A stretch of 64,000 nucleotides of DNA. It comes from Variovorax sp. Root411. Its GTDB lineage: Bacteria; Pseudomonadota; Gammaproteobacteria; Burkholderiales; Burkholderiaceae_C. The DNA lies in NCBI RefSeq assembly GCF_001425205.1, contig NZ_LMDW01000001.1, forward strand, positions 1,928-65,927, read 5' to 3'. The notes beneath the pieces are model-generated. The model saw nothing but the letters and a program-made list of their open reading frames with translations, was not told the DNA's origin and searched no databases. The position numbers and the translations under genes are program-made. This document shows positions 27,596-35,740 of this stretch, piece by piece; positions within the stretch are counted from its first letter, which is position 1; every line of letters begins with the position of its first letter.

Positions 27596-29067
27596 AGCAC
27601 GCGATCCACCACATTCATTTCGTCGGCATCGGCGGTTCCGGCATGAGCGGCATCGCCGAAGTGCTGCTGAACCTGGGCTACAGGATCACAGGCTCCGACC
27701 TGTCCGACAGCGCCACGCTGCGCCGTCTCGCGGGCCTGGGCATCGGCACCTTCGTGGGCCACGCCGCCGCGCACATCGACGGCGCGGACGCGGTCGTCAC
27801 TTCCACCGCCGTGCAGTCGGACAACCCCGAAGTGTTGGCCGCGCGCGAGAAGCGCATTCCAGTGGTGCCGCGCGCGCTGATGCTGGCCGAGCTGATGCGC
27901 CTGAAGCAGGGCATTGCCATTGCCGGCACGCACGGCAAGACCACCACCACCAGCCTGGTGGCAAGCGTGCTCGACGCCGCCGGGCTCGACCCGACCTTTG
28001 TGATCGGCGGGCGCCTCAACAGCGCCGGTGCCAACGCGCAGCTTGGCAGCGGCGACTACATCGTGGTCGAGGCCGACGAGTCGGACGCCTCGTTCCTGAA
28101 CCTGCTGCCCGTGATGGCGGTGGTCACGAACATCGATGCCGACCATATGGAGACCTACGGGCACGACTTCGCGAAGCTCAAGAAGGCCTTTGTCGATTTC
28201 CTGCACCGCATGCCGTTCTACGGCGTGGCCATCCTGTGCACCGACGACCCGGCGGTGCGCGAGATCGTGGCCAACGTGACCTGCCCGGTCACCAGCTACG
28301 GCTTCGACGAGGGCGCCCAGGTGCGCGCCGTCGACGTGCGCGCGGTCGGCGGACAGATGCATTTCACCGCGCAGCGCCGCAATGGCGTGACGCTGCCGGA
28401 CCTGCCCATCGTGCTGAACCTGCCGGGCGAGCACAACGTGCGCAACGCGCTGTCGGTGATCGCGGTGGCGGTGGAGCTCGGCATTCCCGACGAAGCCGTG
28501 CAGCGCGGCCTTGCGGGCTTCAAGGGCGTGGGCCGCCGCTTCCAGAGCTACGGCGACGTGCCGGTGCAAGGGGGCAATGCAGCCGGCACCTTCACCGTGA
28601 TCGACGACTACGGCCATCACCCGGTCGAGATGGCGGCCACCATCGCGGCCGCGCGCGGCGCTTTCCCGGGCCGCCGGCTGGTGCTGGCCTTCCAGCCGCA
28701 CCGCTACACCCGCACACGCGACTGCTTCGAGGATTTCGTGAAGGTCATCGGTACTGCCGACTCCGTGCTGCTCGGCGAGGTCTATGCCGCGGGCGAGGCG
28801 CCCATCGTGGCGGCCGACGGGCGCACGCTGGCGCGCGCATTGCGCGTGGCCGGCAAGGTCGAGCCGGTGTTTGTCGACGACATCGCGGCCATGCCGCAAG
28901 CCATTCTCGACAACGCCCGTCCGGGCGACGTGGTGCTCTCCATGGGCGCCGGGTCCATCGGCGCGGTACCGGGCAAGGTGGTCGAACTCGGCGCGGCGGT
29001 GGTCACGGCCACTGCATCCGCACCCTCAACATCGGAGCGCGTTTCGCGCAAAGGGAGGGCCTCATGA
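27592..29067 (+). CDS. murC: UDP-N-acetylmuramate:L-alanine ligase MurC
   Basis: A 491-residue Mur ligase that adds L-Ala to UDP-MurNAc. It begins [17 protein letters not shown], has the ATP loop [35 protein letters not shown] and [15 protein letters not shown] murein-recycling paralogue, mpl, is on the minus strand at 53645-55048. It overlaps murG and ddl by 4 nt each. Confidence 0.97.
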   Translation: MKHAIHHIHFVGIGGSGMSGIAEVLLNLGYRITGSDLSDSATLRRLAGLGIGTFVGHAAAHIDGADAVVTSTAVQSDNPEVLAAREKRIPVVPRALMLAELMRLKQGIAIAGTHGKTTTTSLVASVLDAAGLDPTFVIGGRLNSAGANAQLGSGDYIVVEADESDASFLNLLPVMAVVTNIDADHMETYGHDFAKLKKAFVDFLHRMPFYGVAILCTDDPAVREIVANVTCPVTSYGFDEGAQVRAVDVRAVGGQMHFTAQRRNGVTLPDLPIVLNLPGEHNVRNALSVIAVAVELGIPDEAVQRGLAGFKGVGRRFQSYGDVPVQGGNAAGTFTVIDDYGHHPVEMAATIAAARGAFPGRRLVLAFQPHRYTRTRDCFEDFVKVIGTADSVLLGEVYAAGEAPIVAADGRTLARALRVAGKVEPVFVDDIAAMPQAILDNARPGDVVLSMGAGSIGAVPGKVVELGAAVVTATASAPSTSERVSRKGRAS

Positions 29068-30035
29068 GCCTTCAGGACCCCCAACTCTTCGGCAAGGTTG
29101 CCGTGCTGTTCGGCGGCAGTTCCGCCGAACGCGAAATCTCCTTGATGTCGGGCACCGGCGTGCTCGAAGCCCTGCGTTCGCGCGGTGTCGACGCGCACGC
29201 CTTCGACCCGGCGCAGCGCGAGCTGGCCGACCTCAGGCGCGAAGGCTTCTCGCGCTGCTTCGTCGCGCTGCATGGCCGTCATGGCGAGGACGGCACCGTG
29301 CAGGGCGCGCTCGAGTTGCTCGGCATTCCCTACACGGGCTCCGGCGTGATGGCGTCGAGCGTGGCCATGGACAAGGTCATGACCAAGCGCATCTGGCAGG
29401 CCGACGGCCTGCCCACACCCAAGTACGTGCGCCTGGCCTTCGACCAGCAAAGCCGCGAACAGGTCATGGTGGTGCCCGACGTGCTCGGCCTGCCGCTGAT
29501 CGTGAAGCCACCGCGCGAGGGCTCATCCATCGGCGTGACCAAGGTCGAGGGCTACTCCCAGATGCAGGACGCGGTCACGCTGTCCGCGAAGTACGACGCC
29601 GATGTGCTCTGCGAGGAATTCATCGAGGGCGAGGAAGTGACCTGCGCCGTGCTCGGCCAGGGGCTCGATGCGCGTGCGCTGCCGGTGGTGCGCATCGCCG
29701 CGCCCGAAGGCGCCTACGACTACCAGAACAAGTACTTCACCGACGACGTGAAGTACCAGTGCCCGAGCGGCCTGCCCGCGGCCGAAGAGCACGAGATCCA
29801 GCGCATCACGCTGGCCGCGTACCACACGCTCGGCTGCCGCGGCTGGGGCCGCGCCGACGTGATGATCCGCGCCAGCGACCGCAAGCCTTTCCTGCTGGAG
29901 ATGAACACCTCGCCCGGCATGACCAGCCATTCGCTGGTGCCGATGTCGGCCCGAGCCGCGGGCATCGCTTACGAAGACCTGTGCCTGAGGGTGCTGGCTT
30001 CCGCGGCGCTGGATGCAAAGGGAGGCGCGAACTAA
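29064..30035 (+). CDS. ddlB: D-alanine:D-alanine ligase
   Basis: A 323-residue ATP-grasp enzyme that makes D-Ala-D-Ala for MurF. Motifs: [42 protein letters not shown] and [15 protein letters not shown]. The linkage to murC and ftsQ marks it as the DdlB-type copy of the dcw cluster. The ATG lies in the murC stop. Confidence 0.96.
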   Translation: MSLQDPQLFGKVAVLFGGSSAEREISLMSGTGVLEALRSRGVDAHAFDPAQRELADLRREGFSRCFVALHGRHGEDGTVQGALELLGIPYTGSGVMASSVAMDKVMTKRIWQADGLPTPKYVRLAFDQQSREQVMVVPDVLGLPLIVKPPREGSSIGVTKVEGYSQMQDAVTLSAKYDADVLCEEFIEGEEVTCAVLGQGLDARALPVVRIAAPEGAYDYQNKYFTDDVKYQCPSGLPAAEEHEIQRITLAAYHTLGCRGWGRADVMIRASDRKPFLLEMNTSPGMTSHSLVPMSARAAGIAYEDLCLRVLASAALDAKGGAN

Positions 30036-30038
30036 GCC

Positions 30039-30827
30039 ATGGCCGACAGCATTCCCGCCCCCTTCGACGTCAAGCTCATGAACATCGTCGCGAACATTGC
30101 GTTCGCGCTGGTGACGCTCATGCTGCTTGCGGCGGGGGCGTGGTGGGTGCTGCGCCAGCCTTTCTTCCCGATCTCGGGCATCAAGGTGGACGGCGAGGTC
30201 ACGCACAACAACGCGGTCACGCTGCGCGCCAACGTGGCACCGCAGCTCAAGGGCAACTTCTTCACCATCGACCTGGCGCGCGCGCGCGCCGCCTTCGAGT
30301 CCGTGCCGTGGGTGCGCAGCGCGGTGGTGCGGCGCGAGTTTCCGAACAAGCTGCGCGTGACGCTGACCGAGCAGGTGCCGGTGGCCAACTGGGGCGACGA
30401 GGCGGGCTCGAAGCTGATCAACGGCTTCGGCGACGTGTTCGAGGCCAACGTGGCCGAGGTCGACGACAACCTGCCGCGCCTCGATGGCCCGATCGAACAG
30501 GCGGGCCAGGTGCTGGGCATGTACCGCGTGCTGCAGCCGCAGTTCCAGCCCTACGACCTGGCCGTCGACGAGCTCACGCTGTCGAGCCGGGGCAGCTGGA
30601 AGGTGGTGCTCGACAGCGGCGCCGAAATTGAGCTTGGCCGCGGCCAGAGCGAGGAGGTGACGGCCCGCCTGCAGCGGTTCCTGAAGACCGTGACCCAGGT
30701 CGCGGGCCAGTACCGCCGCACGATGGCCGACGTCGAGGGCGCCGATCTGCGCCACAACGACGCGTATGCCCTGCGGCTGCGCGGCGTCACCACGGTCTCG
30801 CCCGAGGCCCCAAGAAAAATCAAGTAG
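30039..30827 (+). CDS. ftsQ: Cell division protein FtsQ
   Basis: A 262-residue bitopic protein with a cytoplasmic start, one membrane helix (about residues 13-35), then the POTRA domain (PFFPISGIKVDGEVTHNN, VPWVRSAVVRREFPNKLRV) and the FtsQ beta domain (LSSRGSWKVVLDSGAEIELGR). It links FtsK and FtsLB in the divisome. It starts 3 nt after ddl. Confidence 0.95.
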   Translation: MADSIPAPFDVKLMNIVANIAFALVTLMLLAAGAWWVLRQPFFPISGIKVDGEVTHNNAVTLRANVAPQLKGNFFTIDLARARAAFESVPWVRSAVVRREFPNKLRVTLTEQVPVANWGDEAGSKLINGFGDVFEANVAEVDDNLPRLDGPIEQAGQVLGMYRVLQPQFQPYDLAVDELTLSSRGSWKVVLDSGAEIELGRGQSEEVTARLQRFLKTVTQVAGQYRRTMADVEGADLRHNDAYALRLRGVTTVSPEAPRKIK

Positions 30828-30855
30828 CGAATACCGAGAAATCGAGGACATATCA

Positions 30856-32085
30856 ATGCCCAAAGAATACAAAGACCTGGTCGTAGGACTCGACATCGGC
30901 ACCGCCAAGGTGATGGTGGTGGTGGCCGAGGTGCTGCCCGGTGGCGAGCTCAAGCTGGCCGGCCTCGGCATTGCGCCGAGCAACGGGCTCAAGCGCGGCG
31001 TGGTGGTGAACATCGACGCCACGGTGCAGAGCATCCAGCAGGCCTTGAAGGAGGCCGAGCTGATGGCCGACTGCAAGATCAGCCGCGTCTACACCGGCAT
31101 CACCGGCAGCCACATCCGCGGCATCAACTCGAGCGGCATGGTGGCGGTGAAGGACAAGGAAGTGACGCCCGCCGACGTGGCCCGCGTGGTGGAGACGGCG
31201 CGCGCCATCAACATCTCGAGCGACCAGCGCCTGCTGCTGGTGGAGCCGCAGGAGTTCGTCATCGACGGCCAGGATGTGAAGGAGCCGATCGGCATGAGCG
31301 GCATGCGGCTCGAGGCCAAGGTGCACATCGTGACCGGTGCGCAGAGCGCGGCCGAGAACATCATCAAGTGCGTGCGCCGCTGTGGCCTCGAGGTCGACCA
31401 ACTGATGCTGAACCCGCTGGCCTCGAGCCAGGCGGTGCTGACGGAAGACGAACGCGAACTGGGCGTGGTGCTGGTCGACATCGGCGCGGGCACGACCGAC
31501 GTGGCGATCTTCACCAACGGCGCGATCCGCCACACGGCCGTGATCCCGATCGCGGGCGACCTCATCACGAGCGACATCGCGATGGCGCTGCGCACGCCGA
31601 CGAAGGACGCGGAAGACATCAAGGTCGAGAACGGCTATGCCAAGCAGCTGCTGGCCGACCCCGACACGCAGGTGGAAGTGCCGGGCCTGGGCGACCGCGG
31701 GCCGCGCATGCTGAGCAAGCAGGCGCTGGCCGGTGTGATCGAGCCGCGCATCGAAGAGATCTTCTCGCTGGTGCAGCAGGTGGTCCGCGAGTCGGGCTAC
31801 GAGGAAGTGCTGTCGTCGGGCGTGGTGCTCACGGGCGGCAGCGCGGTGATGCCGGGCATGGTCGAGCTCGGCGAAGACATCTTCTTGAAACCCGTGCGGC
31901 GCGGCATTCCGAAGTATTCGAGCGCGTTGTCCGACATGGTCGCGCAGCCCCGCGCCGCTACAGTCATGGGCCTTCTCGAAGAAGCACGTTTCGCGCGCAT
32001 GCGCGGCTTCAAGGTCGCGCAGAAGAACGGGTCGGTGAAGACCGCGTTCGGACGCTTCAAGGACTTCATCGTGGGGAACTTCTGA
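30856..32085 (+). CDS. ftsA: Cell division protein FtsA
   Basis: A 409-residue actin-like protein that tethers FtsZ to the membrane. Nucleotide motifs: VVGLDIGTAKVMVVV, VDIGAGTTDVAIF and VLTGGSAVMPGM. The C-terminal GRFKDFIVGNF is the amphipathic membrane-targeting helix. The ATG at 30856 follows a purine-rich stretch 28 nt after ftsQ. Confidence 0.96.
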   Translation: MPKEYKDLVVGLDIGTAKVMVVVAEVLPGGELKLAGLGIAPSNGLKRGVVVNIDATVQSIQQALKEAELMADCKISRVYTGITGSHIRGINSSGMVAVKDKEVTPADVARVVETARAINISSDQRLLLVEPQEFVIDGQDVKEPIGMSGMRLEAKVHIVTGAQSAAENIIKCVRRCGLEVDQLMLNPLASSQAVLTEDERELGVVLVDIGAGTTDVAIFTNGAIRHTAVIPIAGDLITSDIAMALRTPTKDAEDIKVENGYAKQLLADPDTQVEVPGLGDRGPRMLSKQALAGVIEPRIEEIFSLVQQVVRESGYEEVLSSGVVLTGGSAVMPGMVELGEDIFLKPVRRGIPKYSSALSDMVAQPRAATVMGLLEEARFARMRGFKVAQKNGSVKTAFGRFKDFIVGNF

Positions 32086-32255
32086 CCATGATTCATTCCC
32101 CACTCTGGCTCGCGCGTGGCAGCCCTCCCTTGCATTTCAACGAGCGATGGCGGCGCACAGGTCCACCATCGTGACGGTCTCATCGTTGATCTCGTCACGG
32201 CACAAGAAAAATTCATAGATACACAACGGCAACTGCAAGATTCAAGGAGTTAAAA

Positions 32256-33467
32256 ATGACCATCGAAATGATCGAAGTCGAAGAGTTCAATCAGGGCACG
32301 CAGATCAAGGTGATCGGTGTCGGCGGTGGCGGCGGCAACGCGGTCGCTCACATGATGGAACGTGGCGTGCAGGGCGTTCAGTTCGTCTGCGCGAACACCG
32401 ACGCACAGGCACTGCAGCGCAGCAGCGCGCACAAGATCATCCAGCTCGGCACCAGCGGCCTGGGCGCCGGCAGCAAGCCGGACAAGGGACGTGAAGCGGC
32501 CGAGCTCGCGGTGGACGACATTCGCGCGGCCATCGACGGCGCGCACATGCTGTTCATCACGGCCGGCATGGGCGGCGGCACCGGTACCGGCGCCGCTCCC
32601 GTGATCGCGCGCGTCGCGAAGGAAATGGGCATCCTCACCGTGGGCGTGGTGACCAAGCCCTTCGACTGGGAAGGCGGCCGCCGCATGACCAACGCCGACG
32701 CCGGCCTGGCCGAGCTCGAAGCCAACGTCGACTCGCTGATCGTCGTGCTCAACGAGAAGCTGCTCGACGTGCTCGGTGAAGACATCACGCAGGACGAAGC
32801 CTTCGCGCACGCCAACGACGTGCTGAAGAACGCCGTGGGCGGCATCTCGGAAATCATCAACGAGTACGGCGGCGTCAACGTCGACTTCGAAGACGTGCGC
32901 ACCGTGATGGGCGAACCCGGCAAGGCCATGATGGGCACCGCTGCCGCAGCTGGCCCGGACCGCGCGCGCATCGCCGCCGAACAGGCCGTAGCCTGCCCGC
33001 TGCTCGAAGGCATCGACCTCTCGGGTGCCAAGGGCGTGCTGGTGCTGGTGACGGCATCGAAGGGTTCGTTGAAGCTGAACGAGTCGAAGCTCGCGATGAA
33101 CACCATCCGCGCCTACGCTTCGCCCGACGCGCACGTGATCTACGGCGCCGCCTACGACGACAGCCTCGGCGACGAGATGCGCGTGACCGTGGTGGCCACC
33201 GGCCTCTCGCGTGCCGACGCCCGCCGCCAGGCACCGACGCTCGAAGTGATCCGCACCGGCACCGACAACATCCCATTCACCGTGCCGACGCTCGGTGGCA
33301 TGGGCCATGCCGGTGGCAGCGGCAGCCAGCCCAACTACGACGGCATGGCCGTTCCCAGCGTGTGGCGCACCAACCGCACGATGGCCGCCGCGAAGGTGGA
33401 TGCGCTGTCTTCGGGCGGCATGGACGACTTCGAGATCCCGGCCTTCCTGCGCCGCCAGGCCGACTGA
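32256..33467 (+). CDS. ftsZ: Cell division GTPase FtsZ
   Basis: A 403-residue tubulin homologue that forms the Z ring. It shows KVIGVGGGGGNAV, the tubulin signature GGGTGTGAAPV, the T7 loop region NVDFEDVRTVM and the C-terminal peptide DDFEIPAFLRRQ that binds FtsA and other partners. A strong AAGGAG site precedes the ATG. The 170-nt gap after ftsA is the widest so far in the cluster and may hold a separate ftsZ promoter, but I see no convincing -35/-10 pair. A 28-codon frame in that gap (from 32089) is not supported. Confidence 0.98.
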   Translation: MTIEMIEVEEFNQGTQIKVIGVGGGGGNAVAHMMERGVQGVQFVCANTDAQALQRSSAHKIIQLGTSGLGAGSKPDKGREAAELAVDDIRAAIDGAHMLFITAGMGGGTGTGAAPVIARVAKEMGILTVGVVTKPFDWEGGRRMTNADAGLAELEANVDSLIVVLNEKLLDVLGEDITQDEAFAHANDVLKNAVGGISEIINEYGGVNVDFEDVRTVMGEPGKAMMGTAAAAGPDRARIAAEQAVACPLLEGIDLSGAKGVLVLVTASKGSLKLNESKLAMNTIRAYASPDAHVIYGAAYDDSLGDEMRVTVVATGLSRADARRQAPTLEVIRTGTDNIPFTVPTLGGMGHAGGSGSQPNYDGMAVPSVWRTNRTMAAAKVDALSSGGMDDFEIPAFLRRQAD

Positions 33468-33471
33468 AATC

Positions 33472-33562
33472 GGCTCGCCCCCAGGCTGCGCGCACTTCGT
33501 GTCGCTTCGCCTTCCCCCTACCGGAGGCAACACCTGAGGCCCGGCAAAGCCGGTTCCTCGGT
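33472..33562 (+). repeat. 91-bp dispersed intergenic repeat, copy A
   Basis: It begins GGCTCGCCCCCAGGCT and ends CCGGTTCCTCGGT, five bases after the ftsZ stop. It matches copy B at 34891-34981 over its full 91 bp with six mismatches by eye. It contains the self-complementary CCGGCAAAGCCGG. Partial copies are at 45013-45032 and 49723-49742. Confidence 0.85.
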
Positions 33563-33580
33563 TTCGCGAAGCGGCCTATA

Positions 33581-33678
33581 GACGCAGAGGGCACGAAGGT
33601 TCGCAAGGGGCGCAGGGGGGACCTGAAAGGGACTTCCCCTGACCCTAGGCGCTGCGTTCACTTCGTGCCCCTTGCGTC
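33581..33678. repeat. Imperfect inverted repeat upstream of lpxC
   Basis: Arms 33581-33598 (GACGCAGAGGGCACGAAG) and 33661-33678 (CTTCGTGCCCCTTGCGTC) are complementary except for two adjacent bases. The 62-nt interior is GC-rich. The wording resembles intergenic repeats common in Comamonadaceae. With copy A it fills most of the 306-nt ftsZ-lpxC gap and may end ftsZ transcripts or cap their 3' ends. Confidence 0.6.
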
Positions 33679-33760
33679 CATCGTCGGGGCTTTTGTGGAT
33701 AGGACCCATGTCTATCGGTGCCATAGCGAAGGGCATAGGAAGCCACGCCCGGCGCGCGCC

Positions 33761-33766
33761 TAAAAT
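33761..33766 (+). promoter_or_regulatory. -10-like box of lpxC abutting the start codon
   Basis: TAAAAT ends 7 nt before the lpxC GTG. No Shine-Dalgarno sequence lies between, and no good -35 is seen. If it is used, transcription would begin at or within a base or so of the start codon, giving a leaderless mRNA. Confidence 0.45.
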
Positions 33767-33773
33767 CCCCGGC

Positions 33774-34697
33774 GTGCTGCAACAACGAACCCTCAAGTCG
33801 ATCAGCCGCGCCGTGGGCGTGGGGCTTCACAGCGGCCAACGCGTGGAGCTGACCCTGCGTCCGGCCCCGGCCGACACGGGCATCGTGTTCCGCCGCGTCG
33901 ACCTGCCGGAGCCGGTCGAGATCCGCATGACCGCCGAGTCGGTCACCGACACGCGCCTCGCGTCCACGGTCTCCACCGGTGGCGCGAAGGTGCAGACCGT
34001 CGAGCACATCATGTCCGCCTGTGCGGGCCTGGGCATCGACAACCTCTACATCGACATCACGGCCGACGAAGTGCCGATCCTCGACGGGTCGGCCTCGTCC
34101 TTCGTGTTCCTGCTGCAAAGCGCGGGCATCGCGCTGCAGAAGGCGCCGCGCCGCTTCATCCGCGTGACCCGCAAGGTCGAGGTGCGCGAGGGCGAAGGCG
34201 CCAACGAGAAATGGGCGAGCCTGGAGCCGTACCACGGCTACAAGCTGAGCTTCGAGATCGACTTCGACCACCGCGTCGTCAACTCCACCGGCCAGCGCGT
34301 GGAGTTCGACCTGGGCACCGATTCATACAGCCGCGACATCGCGCGTGCGCGCACCTTCGGTTTCACCAAGGAGGTCGAGTACATGCGCAGCAAGGGCCTT
34401 GCGCTCGGCGGCGGGCTCGACAACGCCATCGTGATGGACGACACCAAGGTGCTCAATGCCGGCGGCCTGCGCTACGACGACGAGTTCGTGAAGCACAAGA
34501 TCCTCGACGCGATGGGCGACCTGTACATCATCGGCAAGCCGCTGCTCGCGGCCTACACCGCGTTCCGCTCGGGCCATGCGCTCAACAACAAGCTGCTGCG
34601 CGAACTGCTCTCGCACAGCGACGCCTACGAAGTCGTGACCTTCGAGGACGAGAAGCGCGCGCCCCGCGGTTTCGGCGAAGTCGCCCGCGCCTGGTAG
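33774..34697 (+). CDS. lpxC: UDP-3-O-acyl-N-acetylglucosamine deacetylase LpxC
   Basis: A 307-residue zinc amidase, the committed step of lipid A synthesis. Zinc and catalytic motifs: [29 protein letters not shown] and FRSGHALNN. The GTG at 33774 gives [20 protein letters not shown], the normal family start, and a length equal to E. coli LpxC (305). Its place after ftsZ closes the dcw cluster as in E. coli, but without secM between them. Confidence 0.96.
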   Translation: MLQQRTLKSISRAVGVGLHSGQRVELTLRPAPADTGIVFRRVDLPEPVEIRMTAESVTDTRLASTVSTGGAKVQTVEHIMSACAGLGIDNLYIDITADEVPILDGSASSFVFLLQSAGIALQKAPRRFIRVTRKVEVREGEGANEKWASLEPYHGYKLSFEIDFDHRVVNSTGQRVEFDLGTDSYSRDIARARTFGFTKEVEYMRSKGLALGGGLDNAIVMDDTKVLNAGGLRYDDEFVKHKILDAMGDLYIIGKPLLAAYTAFRSGHALNNKLLRELLSHSDAYEVVTFEDEKRAPRGFGEVARAW

Positions 34698-34710
34698 GCG
34701 GCGCCCGACG

Positions 34711-34887
34711 ATGCTTCTTTTCCGCTGGGCCATCCTGCTGCTTCTGCTGGTGGCGGGCGTGTGCTTCGCGTTCTATGCGGGCACGGGGCAGACCAGATAC
34801 CGGCGCATCGGATGGATCGTGTTGAAGTGGACGCTGCTCGCGGCGTTCGGCTTCTTCGCGGTGCTGATCGCCGAGCGCATCGCGTAG
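34711..34887 (+). CDS. Small two-helix membrane protein
   Basis: A 58-residue frame 13 nt after lpxC. Two hydrophobic helices (about residues 5-22 and 36-53) are separated by a short basic loop (QTRYRRIG). The strongly patterned hydrophobicity and clean fit between lpxC and the next repeat argue that it is real. I do not recognise the family. No good ribosome site is seen, so coupling to lpxC translation is possible. Confidence 0.6.
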   Translation: MLLFRWAILLLLLVAGVCFAFYAGTGQTRYRRIGWIVLKWTLLAAFGFFAVLIAERIA

Positions 34888-34890
34888 CTA

Positions 34891-34981
34891 GGCTCGCCCC
34901 CAGGCTTCGCGCACTTCGTGTCGCTTCGCCAACCCCCTACCGGGGGCAACACCTGCGGCCCGGCAAAGCCGGTTCCGCGGT
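34891..34981 (+). repeat. 91-bp dispersed intergenic repeat, copy B
   Basis: The second full copy of the repeat at 33472-33562, in the same orientation and beginning three bases after a stop codon, as copy A begins five bases after ftsZ. It contains CCCCCTACCGGGGG and CCGGCAAAGCCGG, both able to form short hairpins. Confidence 0.85.
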
Positions 34982-35044
34982 GTTCCACGCATTGCCCTGT
35001 CAGGCGCTCAGCGCCTGACTGCTGCGCGAGCCACGTGCGCTGAC

Positions 35045-35593
35045 TCAGCGCGAACGCCCTTGCCGGTACGTGCCGGCGTGGGTCTTCGACAGCTCGGCCG
35101 CTTCCGCGAGCCGTGCCATTGAGCGCCCCACCTGCGCATGCGTGATGGCGATGCCCAGCGCGTCCGCCGCATCGGCGCCCGGCAGGCCCGGCAGGTCGAG
35201 CAGCCGCCGCACCATCTCCTGCACCTGCGCCTTGGCGGCCTGGCCGTGGCCCGCCACGGCCTTCTTCATCTGCAGCGCGGTGTACTCGGCCACCGGGAGG
35301 TCGTTGCTGACCAGCGCGGTCACGCAGGCGCCGCGCGCCTGCCCGAGCAGCAGCGTCGACTGCGGGTTGACGTTGACGAAGATGATTTCGACCGCTGACG
35401 CATCGGGCTGGTAGCGGGCGGAGATTTCCGCGATGCCGTCGAACAGCACCTTCAGGCGCGCCGGCAGGTTGCCGGTGCCCAGGTGCCGCGTGCTGATGGT
35501 GCCGCTGGCCACGTAGCGCAGCGCATGGCCATCCGCATCGACCACGCCGAAGCCGGTGGTCTGCAAGCCGGGGTCGATGCCAAGAATGCGCAT
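35045..35593 (-). CDS. ruvC: Holliday junction endonuclease RuvC
   Basis: A 182-residue nuclease that cuts Holliday junctions. Acidic catalytic residues are seen in [25 protein letters not shown] and [14 protein letters not shown]. The ATG at 35593 gives MRILGIDPG, the family start; a longer frame to 35623 adds unrelated residues. ruvA and ruvB are not adjacent. The gene is divergent from the TPR-like gene across about 150 nt. Confidence 0.95.
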   Translation of the reverse strand: MRILGIDPGLQTTGFGVVDADGHALRYVASGTISTRHLGTGNLPARLKVLFDGIAEISARYQPDASAVEIIFVNVNPQSTLLLGQARGACVTALVSNDLPVAEYTALQMKKAVAGHGQAAKAQVQEMVRRLLDLPGLPGADAADALGIAITHAQVGRSMARLAEAAELSKTHAGTYRQGRSR

Positions 35594-35740
35594 GAGAGAA
35601 ACGAAAGGCCTACGCCTGAGCAAAGAGTAGAGAGAAGGACCGAGTCAGCGCTGGAAGGCCGCGCGATCGCGGGCAGAATCCATGCCGATTCGTACAGTCT
35701 GCCCCGCTTCCCGCAGGGCGCGCCACACAAGGAAGCGAAT

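Noticed and set aside
32089..32175. 28-codon frame between ftsA and ftsZ
   Set aside because: No ribosome site, hydrophobic pattern or known counterpart; likely chance.
35483..35740. Upstream extension of the TPR-like protein
   Set aside because: It runs antisense through ruvC and lacks repeat pattern. The GTG at 35741 with AAGGAAG upstream is a better start.
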